NCBI RefSeq assembly: GCF_949987515.2
Contig: NC_082702.1
Span: 55,955,600-56,019,599, forward strand
DNA: 64,000 nucleotides
Direction of reading: 5' to 3'
From: Delphinus delphis
Taxonomy: Eukaryota > Chordata > Mammalia > Artiodactyla > Delphinidae
The notes under the pieces were generated by a model that had not been told where the DNA came from, made no database searches, and saw only the letters and a list, made by a program, of their open reading frames with translations. Below are positions 56,280-64,000 of this stretch, in pieces. Both the position numbers and the translations under genes were made by a program. Position 1 is the first letter of the stretch, and each line of letters opens with the position of its first letter.

Positions 56280-57099
56280 CTGAAATTTAGAAGTGTGTAC
56301 ATTTTACCATGACCACGAGCAAAATATAGTTTTAAAACCGTCCAAATTTACCAAGTACCTATATTAGCTAGTCAATCAACTAAAAAGTACATTAAAAAAA
56401 CCCACTTTTTGAAATAACATAGCAGTAACTAGACATCACTGGGCCGATTTCCTCAAGCACTTCTCTTAGAGAAGGTGGTAGATTTGGGTTATTGCTGGGC
56501 CTGCAGAATATATGACTGAAAACAGGATGTCAGAGTCTGAAGTTCTTTTCTTAGGTAAAGAGTGAAGTATTCTACCTTTGATGCAAGCAGTGATGACAGT
56601 AACCAGTGACCGGAGAAATTTACTTTTATATTAAACCCTGTTCAGCAGACAGCAAGACAACTTACAACTAATACAGAGCTGAACGCCCCATGTCTGGAAT
56701 CAAACTGCTGAGTCCAATTCCATCCACAGGAACAATCTCCACACGCCTCACCCCTCTCCCCTTCTGTCCTTCCCCCTGGCCTGAGAAAACCCGAGTCCTG
56801 AACCCGCCACTGCACGCTATGGCGAAGGGACACACAGACAGAACTCTGCAGTGGGGCCTCGTGTGAAATGACTGGCCACGCATCTCCAGGGGCCCTCGGT
56901 GCTACCCTGCAATCCTTACACTCCCCTGCTCCAGACACCCTCTCACTTTCCATCCTGCCCGCCCTCTCCATGCTTTCTCCCCAACACCTTGCGGGGCTCC
57001 GCACACTACCGCCACCGCATCCTTCTAAGGGGCGCGCTGGACCTTCTCTCACCTGCACAGAACACCGCTCCGGCACCTGTCCCCACTCCTGAGTGATCC

Positions 57100-58050
57100 C
57101 TCTTGCCCTCGCTATCGGAGCCGTCCATCAAACTCGATGCAACATCTTCCAGCTTAAAAAGAAAACCCTCCCCTGACACCAAATCCTTCTCCAGCTACCA
57201 ACCCATTTCTCACGCCCTTCACAACAAACCTTCAAGAGTTCCCTGACATCGGCATTAACTGTTCGGGTGGGCGACTATCCCACCCTCTGACACGGCTCAC
57301 CGAGGCCACCACCTCTGCTCGGCCAAACCCAAGGGCCACATCTCAGGCCTCGTCACGTCTGACAAGGACCAGTACTTGGGGTGTGTTTATCACTTGGCTT
57401 CTGGGATACCACTCTCCCCAAGTTCTCCTCTCATCTCCCCGACTCCTCCAGGCCTTCCTGACCTCAACACATTGGAGGACAGAGCTCCTTCCCTCACCCC
57501 TTCTCCACTGCCTACACCCATATCCCACGTGTTCTCATCCCACTTCATTTAAACGCCACCTATGCTCTCATGACACCTTCCACACCTAGAATCCCAGCTC
57601 AGCCCCTCCCCTGACCTCCTGACTCAGGTGCCCCACTGCCCACAAAATTGCCACTCGGATGTCTAACAGGCACCTCCAGTGTCGCATGTTCAAACCCTCT
57701 CCCGGCTCCCACCCTGGTCCACACTGTCCCTGCAATGTCTCAGGAAAGGGCAGCCCCACCAGCAACCCCAGTGGGCACCCTTACCTCCTCTCTCTCATCC
57801 CATGGTCTGTCCTTCAGCAAATCCTGCTGACCCTTTTCTTCAAAATACGCCTAGATGCCAACCACATCTGCCTGCTTCCATCAACTCACTGGGCAAGCCA
57901 CCCTGAGCTCTTGCCGGGCTAACCCCCTACCGCCCCCTCCCCACACTCATCTCCACACCACAGACTGAGTCTCTTTCTTTTCCACATCTAAATCAGAGTA
58001 TGAAACACCTCTGTTCAAACCCTGCAACGAATCAAAAAGACCGACCATAC
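57100..58050 (+). repeat. L2-like CT-rich relic
   Basis: Phrases such as gatgtctaacaggcacctcc, ccttcagcaaatcctgctga and tgttcaaaccctgcaacgaa match an old mammalian LINE (L2-type) by memory. There is no surviving open frame. Confidence 0.4.
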
Positions 58051-58099
58051 CCAGTGACGGCCCGGAGTGCAACAACAGGAGCTCGTACGTCTCTGCTGG

Positions 58100-58570
58100 G
58101 GTTACAGGAGTGGCTCAACCACTCTGCAGGGCTCCTGGGCAGCTTCTAACAGAGCGAAGCACAGTCTGCCCTACGAGCTGCCAGTTCCCCGACTCTAGGT
58201 GTTTATTTACCTGAGAGAAATAAAAATACATACCCGCAAAAAGACTGAGACACGACTGCTCAAAGCAGCCTTCTTCACAGTAGCCTAAAATGGGAAACGA
58301 CCCAAATATGCACCAACAGAAGGATGGGGGGTCAAGCTGCGGAATCCTCACGCAACGGAGGAAACACTACTCAGCGGTAACAGCGATAACAGAATGACGC
58401 AATGACACGTGCAACAACAAGGGCGAATCTCAAAGACACTGATGAATAAGAGAAGTCAGAGGAAAACTGACATGCCAGACGATTCCATTCCCATGCCGTC
58501 CAAGAACAGGTGGAACCAATCTACAGGGGCAGGAGCAGCAGCTAGCTCCTGGGCAGGACCCACGGGATGA
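58100..58570 (+). mobile_element. Old L1 3' region relic
   Basis: The order of phrases (gggaaacgacccaaatatgc, then ggaaacactactcagcggta, then caacaacaagggcgaatctc) follows the mammalian L1 3' non-coding region with many substitutions. No open frame remains. Confidence 0.6.
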
Positions 58571-59164
58571 CTACTGATTTCCATGCCTCGTCAGCGCACG
58601 ATTGCCCAGGCATACGAGAGGCCTCAGGCAGACTGTCTCCACACCTTCCCTCTGACTCTGGCCCTCCCACGACACAGGCTGTTGCCCTCTAACACCTGGG
58701 TTAGAATAGGCCAAAACTGACAGAAAGGGATGCAGCACCAACAGAACCAGCGCCTGGTGGGTGGGTGGGGAGGCCCCTGCTTAAAAAAACGCCCTTCAGA
58801 GCAGAAGGGACTGGAGTTTCCTGTCATGTTTCAGGACCACCAGATTCACACACCCCTTTGGGACAGGAAGTAAAGACAAAACGCGCGAGCAATCTTTCTT
58901 AAACTGTATTTGAGTGCAGCTGGCTCCAAGTGTCCTAGCTTCTAGGAGGTAGGTACCCCCGGGTGATTTCCAAAGGGAAGGGGATAATCAAAATCTCTCA
59001 GAGGCTTTTCAAATTTCATATGCCCCCCAACCCCGACCCCAAATAAATGTGACATTCATTCTTTACTAGTAATGAGCCATTCATAGCTCCAGGTGAGAAA
59101 AAGACTGCAACGGTTCAGGAAGAAGACCGTGTGCCTCTTTGATGCGGTATTTTCTTCTCGGTTT

Positions 59165-59830
59165 TTTTCCAACAGCTTTACTGAGGCATAATCGACATAC
59201 CATACCATTCACCATTCAATGGTTTTTTAGTATATTCACAGAGTTGTGCACCCATCACTTCAATCAACTTCAGAACATTTTCATCACCCCAAAAGGAACC
59301 CCATAATGGTTCCATCACCTGCTCAAACCCTCATCCTTAGGCAACCACTAATCTTCTTTGTCTGTGGATCTGCCTGCTCTGAACAATTCATATAAATAGA
59401 AGAATACAATAGTTGGTCTTTGTGTCTGGTTCTTCTCCCACTTAATGTAACATTTTACAGGCTCATCGGGACTTCCCTGGTGGCGCAGTGGTTAAGAATC
59501 TGCCTGCCAATGCAGGAGACACGGGTTTGAGCCCTGGTCTGGGAAGATCCCACATGCCACGGAGCAACTAAGCCCGTGCGCCACAACTACTGAGCCTCCG
59601 CTCTAGAGGCCTGTGAGGCCGTCGTGCCTAGAGCCCGTGCTCTGCAACAAGAGAAGCCACTGCAATGAGAATCCCACGCACCACAACAAAGAGTAGCCCC
59701 CGCTCACCATAACTAGAGAAAGCCCATGCGTGCAGCAATGAACACCCAACGCAGCCAAAAATATAAATAAAAAATAAAGGTTCATCTATGTCTGCACCCT
59801 GTGTCACAACCTCATCCACTTAGGTGGCCA
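59165..59830 (+). mobile_element. Old L1 3'-end relic, split by a SINE
   Basis: It begins agctttactgaggcataatc and contains gttgtgcacccatcacttca and aggcaaccactaatcttc, recognisable from mammalian L1 3' ends. It is interrupted by the SINE at 59468..59777. Confidence 0.65.
59468..59777 (+). mobile_element. CHR-type SINE inserted into an L1 3'-end relic
   Basis: It has a full-length head and A-rich tail. Flanks aggctcatc (59459..59467) and aggttcatc (59778..59786) are the duplication. L1-like sequence continues on both sides. Confidence 0.9.
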
Positions 59831-59934
59831 AAAACAATATTGCCTTGGATGGACGATGCCTTATTGTCATGCATTCTCTCTAATGTAAGGTAACGACTCT
59901 GTTCCTCATGCTGGTCTCTGGGTTTTAAAAAAAT

Positions 59935-60292
59935 TTTTTTTTGATATATTTACTTTTATGTATTTATCTTTGGCTGCATTGGGTCTTCGTTGCTGCATGC
60001 AGGCTTTCTCTAGTTGCAGTGAGCAGGGGCTGCTCTTCATTGTGCTGCACGGTCTTCTCACTGCAGTGGCTTCTCTTGTTGTGGAGCGCGGGCTCTAGGC
60101 ATGCGGGCTTCAGTAGTGGTGGCACACGGGCTCAGTAGTCATGGCTTGCAGGTTCTAGAGCGCAGGCTCAGTAGTTGTGGCGCATGGGCTTAGTTGCTCT
60201 GTGGCATGTGGGATCTTCCCGGATCAGGGCTCAAACCTGTGTCCCCTGCACTGGCAGGTGGATTCTTAACCGCTGCACCACCAAGGATGTCC
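59935..60292 (-). mobile_element. CHR-type SINE, antisense, next to truncated L1
   Basis: On the minus strand it begins gggacatccttggtggtgca and ends with an AT-rich tail near 59935. It abuts the 5' end of the L1 ORF2 fragment. The flanks (tgggttttaaaa and tagactttaaaa) are only a weak duplication. Confidence 0.85.
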
Positions 60293-61825
60293 CTAGACTT
60301 TAAAATAAACACAGTTACAAGAGACAAAGAAGGACACTACATAATGATCAAAGGATCAATGAAAGAAGAAGATATAACAATTGTAAATGTATATGCACCC
60401 AACATAGGAGCACCTCAATATATAAGGCAGATACTAACATCCATAAAGGGAGAAATTGACAGTAACACAGTAACAGTAATAGTAGGGGGATTTAACACCC
60501 CACTTTCATCACAGACAGATCATCCAGACAGAAGATCAATAAGGAAACACGAGCCTTAAATGACAAATTAGACCAGATGGACTTAACTGATATTTACAGA
60601 GCATTCCACGCAAAAGCCACAGAATACACATTCTTTTCCAGTGCACGTGGAACATTCTCCAGGATTGATCACATGCTAGGCTACAAAGCAAGGCTCAGTA
60701 AATTTAAGAAAACTGAAATCATATCAGGCATCTTCTCCGACCACAACACTATGAGATTAGAATCAGCTAGAAGAAAAAAACTGTAAAAACACAAATACGT
60801 GGAGGCTAAACAATATGTTACTAAACAACCAATGGATCACTGATGAAACCAAAGAGGAAATTAAAAAATACCTAGAGACAAATGAAAACAAAATCATGAC
60901 CATCCAAAATGTATAGGATACAGAAAAAGCAGTTCTAAGAGTGAAGTGTATAGCAATACAATCTTACCTCAGAAAACAAGAAAAATCTCAAATAAACAAC
61001 CTAACCTTAGACCTAAAGCAACTAGAGAAAGAAGAAAAAAACAAAACCCAAAGATAGTACACTGAAATAATAAATATCAGAGCAGAAATAAATGAAACAG
61101 AGACAAAGAAAAAATAGAAAATATCAATAAAACTAAAAGCTGGTTTTTTGAAAGGATAAACAAAATTGATAAATCTTTAGCCAGACACATCAAGAAAAAA
61201 AAGGGAGAGGGCTAAAATAAATAAAATTACACATGAAACAGGAGAAGTTACAACAGAAATACAAAGGACCATAAGCGCCTACTACAAACAACTCTATTCC
61301 AGTAAAATGGACAACCTAAAAGAAACGGACAAATGCTTAGAAAGGTACAACCCTCCAAGACTGAACCAGGAAGAAACAGAAAACATGAACAGACAAATCA
61401 CAAGTACTAAAAATGAAACTGTGATTAAAAAACTCCCAACAAACAAAATTCCAGGACCTGATGGCTTCACAGCTAAATTCTATCAAACATTCAGAGAAGA
61501 GTTTAACACCTAACCTTCTGAAACTATTCCCAAAAATTGCAAAGGAAAGAACACGCCCAAACTCATTCTATAAGGCCACCATCACTTTAATATCAAAACC
61601 AGACGATACCATAAAAAAAAGAAAATTACAGGCTAATATCACTGATGAACAGATGCAAAAATCCTCAACAAAATACTGGCAAACTGAATTGAACAATACT
61701 CTAAAAGGATCATACACCACGATCAAGTGGGATTATCCCAAAGTTGGAAGGATTTTTCAATATCTGCAAATCAATCAGTGTGATACACCACATTAACAAA
61801 CTGAAGAATAAAAACCATATGATCA

Positions 61826-62152
61826 GACTTTCCTGGTGGCGCAGTGGTTAAGAATCTGCCTGCCAATGCAGGGGACACGGGTTCGAGCCCTGTTCTGGGA
61901 AGACCCCACATGCCGTGGAGCAACTAAGCCTGCGCGCCACAACTACTGAGTCTGCGCTCTAGAGCCCACGAGCCACAACTACTAAAGCCCACGTGCCTAG
62001 AGCCTGTGCTTTGCAACAAGAGAAGCCACCACAATGAGAAGCCTGCGCACCACAACGAAGAGTAGCCCCTGCTCGCCGCAACTAGAGAAAGCCCACGCGC
62101 AGCAACGAAGAACCAAGTAAGCCACAAATGAATAAATAAAACAAAAACAAAC
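61826..62152 (+). mobile_element. CHR-type SINE inside L1 ORF2
   Basis: Typical head and A-rich tail with an exact 15-bp duplication aaaaccatatgatca at 61811..61825 and 62153..62167. L1 sequence resumes directly after it. Confidence 0.95.
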
Positions 62153-62357
62153 AAAACCATATGATCATCTCAATAGATGCAAAAACGGCTTTTGACAAAA
62201 TTCAACACCAATTTATAATAAAAACTCTCCAGAAAGTGGGCATAGAGGGAACCTACCTCAACATAATAAAAGTCATATATGACAAATCTACAGCTAACAT
62301 CATACTCAACGGTGAAAACCTGAAAGCATTTCCTATGAGATCAAGAACAAGATAAGG

Positions 62358-62688
62358 GGCTTCCCTGGTGGCGCAGTGGTTGAGAATCTGCCTGCTAATG
62401 CAGGGGACACGGGTTCGAGCCCTGGTCTGGGAAGATCCCACATGCTGCGGAGCAACTAGGCCCGTGAGCCACAACTACTGAGCCTGCGCGTCTGGAGCCT
62501 GTGCTCTGTAACAAGACAGGCCGCGACAGTGAGAGGCCCGCGCACCGCGATGAAGAGTGGCCCCCACTTGCCACAACTAGAGAAAGCCCTTGCCCAGAAA
62601 CGAAGACCCAACACAGCAAAAATAAATAAGTAAATTAATAAACTCCTACCCCCAACATCTTCAAAAACAAAAAAAACAAACAAAAAAA
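62358..62688 (+). mobile_element. Second CHR-type SINE inside L1 ORF2
   Basis: Head ggcttccctggtggcgcag and a long A-rich tail, with an exact duplication aacaagataagg at 62346..62357 and 62689..62700. It splits the L1 reverse-transcriptase region. Confidence 0.95.
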
Positions 62689-64000
62689 AACAAGATAAGG
62701 ATGTCCACCCTCTCCACTTTTATTCAACATAGTTTGGAAGTCCTAGTCATGGCAATCAGAGAAGAAAAAGAAATAAAAAGGAATCCAAATTGGAAAAGAA
62801 GTAAAACTGTCACTGTTTGAAGATGACAGGATACTATACAAAGAAAATCCTAAAGATGCTACCAGAAAACTGCAAGAGCTGATCAATGAATTCAGCAAAG
62901 TGGCAGGATACAAAATACATACACAGAAATCTGTTGCTTCTATACACTAACAACGAAAGATCAGAAACAGAAATTAAAGAAACAATCCCATTTACCAGCA
63001 CATCAAAAAGAATAAAATTCCCAGGAATAAACCTACCTAAGGAGACAAAAGACCTGTACTCTGAAAACTTTAACACACTAATGAAAGAAATCCAAGATGA
63101 TACAAACAGATGCAAAGATATACCATGTTCTTCAACTTGAAGATCAATGTTGTCAAAATCACTATACTACCCAAGTCATTCTACAGAATCAGTGCAATCC
63201 CTATCAAATGAACAGTGGCATTTTTCACAGAACTAGAACAAAACATTTTAAAATGCGTATGGAAACAAAAAAGATGCAGAAGAGCCAAAGGAATCCTGAC
63301 AAGAGAAAACGAAACTTGAGCAATCAGGCTCCCTGACTTCAGACTATACTACAAAAAAGCTACAGTAATCAAAAAAGTATGCTACAGGCAAACACAAAAA
63401 ATATAGATCGAACACAAAACATATAGATCAAAGAAAGCTCAGAAACAAACACACAAACTTATGGCCAATTAATCTACGACTAAGGAGGCAAGCCTACACA
63501 ATGGAGAAAACAGTCTCTTAAATAAAGGGTGCTACACTGATGCACAGTGTACCAGTGTGTACAGGACAGCTACATGCAAAAGACTGAAACTAGAACACTG
63601 TCTAACAGCATACTCAAAGATAAACTCAAACAGAATTAAAGACCTAAATGTAAGGCTGGGATACGAAAAACTCTTAGAGGGAAACATAGGCAGAACACTC
63701 TGACATAAATCACAGCGAGATCTTTTTGATCTGTCTCCTCAAATAATGGAAACAAAAATAAACAAATGAGACCTCATTAAACTCAAAAGCTCTTGCAAGC
63801 AAACAAAACCATAAACAAAACAACAAGACAACCCACAGAATGAGAGAAAATACTTGCAAACGTTGTGACCGACAAAAGCTTAATCTCCAAAATTTACAAA
63901 CAGCTCATGCAGCTCAATATCAAAAAAACCCCAAACAACCCGATATAAAAATAGGGGAAGACCTAAATAGACTTTTCTCCAAAGAAGACATACAGAGGGC

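Larger units (their letters stand above)
52380..64000 (-). other. GINS2: GINS2 gene, 3' part (last three coding exons)
   Basis: GINS2 (PSF2) is a subunit of the GINS heterotetramer with SLD5, PSF1 and PSF3. GINS joins MCM2-7 and CDC45 to make the CMG replicative helicase. Three consecutive minus-strand exons encode the C-terminal part, about residues 69-185 of a protein normally about 185 residues long. Phases match across both junctions. The N-terminal exons lie beyond 64000. Confidence 0.93.
56280..64000 (-). other. GINS2: GINS2 intron, partial (continues past window)
   Basis: This intronic sequence is rich in transposons: L2-like CT-rich relics (about 57100..58050), an L1 3' region (58100..58570), an L1 3'-end fragment split by a SINE (59165..59830), an antisense SINE (59935), and an L1 ORF2 copy (60293 to the end) hit by two more SINEs. 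No GINS2 exon is recognised between 56280 and 64000. Confidence 0.8.
60293..64000 (+). mobile_element. LINE-1 ORF2 fragment, 5'-truncated, interrupted by two SINEs
   Basis: Translated pieces match L1 ORF2 endonuclease (an SDHNTM-type motif near 60735..60760 and a YAPN motif near 60390) and later reverse-transcriptase and C-terminal parts in the same orientation. Several stops and frameshifts mean it is inactive. The element starts inside the endonuclease region and runs past the window. Two CHR SINEs are inserted at 61826 and 62358. It lies antisense to GINS2. Confidence 0.9.

Noticed and set aside
60577..60786. L1 endonuclease-like open frame as a functional gene
   Set aside because: It is a short fragment of a 5'-truncated L1 with stops and frameshifts, so it is inactive.

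Overview
This window is mammalian nuclear DNA. It carries multi-exon genes with GT-AG introns, MIR and L1 relics, and many young copies of a tRNA-derived SINE (inserts beginning 'acttccctggtggcgcag') flanked by near-perfect target-site duplications. Lightly diverged copies of this CHR-type SINE point to a cetacean or hippo-lineage genome. I saw no BovB or Bov-A repeats of the kind that fill ruminant DNA.

Two genes are present, tail to tail. GSE1 (Gse1 coiled-coil protein, KIAA0182; linked to LSD1-CoREST-HDAC co-repressor complexes) is on the + strand. Fifteen coding exons from 14645 to 47633 join in frame to an open frame of 1200 codons plus stop, starting at the ATG at 14647. Its first exon(s) lie upstream, so 1..14644 is 5' intron. 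The 3' UTR probably runs from 47634 to about 51415. GINS2 (PSF2 subunit of the GINS replication complex) is on the - strand. Its last three coding exons are here (56279..56180, 53421..53295, 53080..52955), with a 3' UTR to about 52380. Its first exons lie beyond 64000. This gene order agrees with the GSE1-GINS2 order I recall for human 16q24.1.

Layout: 1..14.6 kb, GC-rich GSE1 intron with SINEs, MIR relics and a homeodomain-type TAAT cluster near 8.5-9.1 kb. 14.6..30.6 kb, first two coding exons separated by long introns that hold a 55-bp minisatellite and a second TAAT cluster. 30.6..43.5 kb, dense coding core. 43.5..47.6 kb, an L1-filled intron and the last two exons. 47.6..51.4 kb, 3' UTR with a perfect 20-bp hairpin. 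52.4..64 kb, GINS2 with old LINE relics and a younger L1 ORF2 copy interrupted by two SINEs.

The two genes act separately: GSE1 in chromatin repression, GINS2 in the CMG replicative helicase. I found no CRISPR array, rRNA, functional tRNA or evident novel gene system. The most unusual structures are the 3' UTR hairpin and the clustered palindromic TAAT sites.
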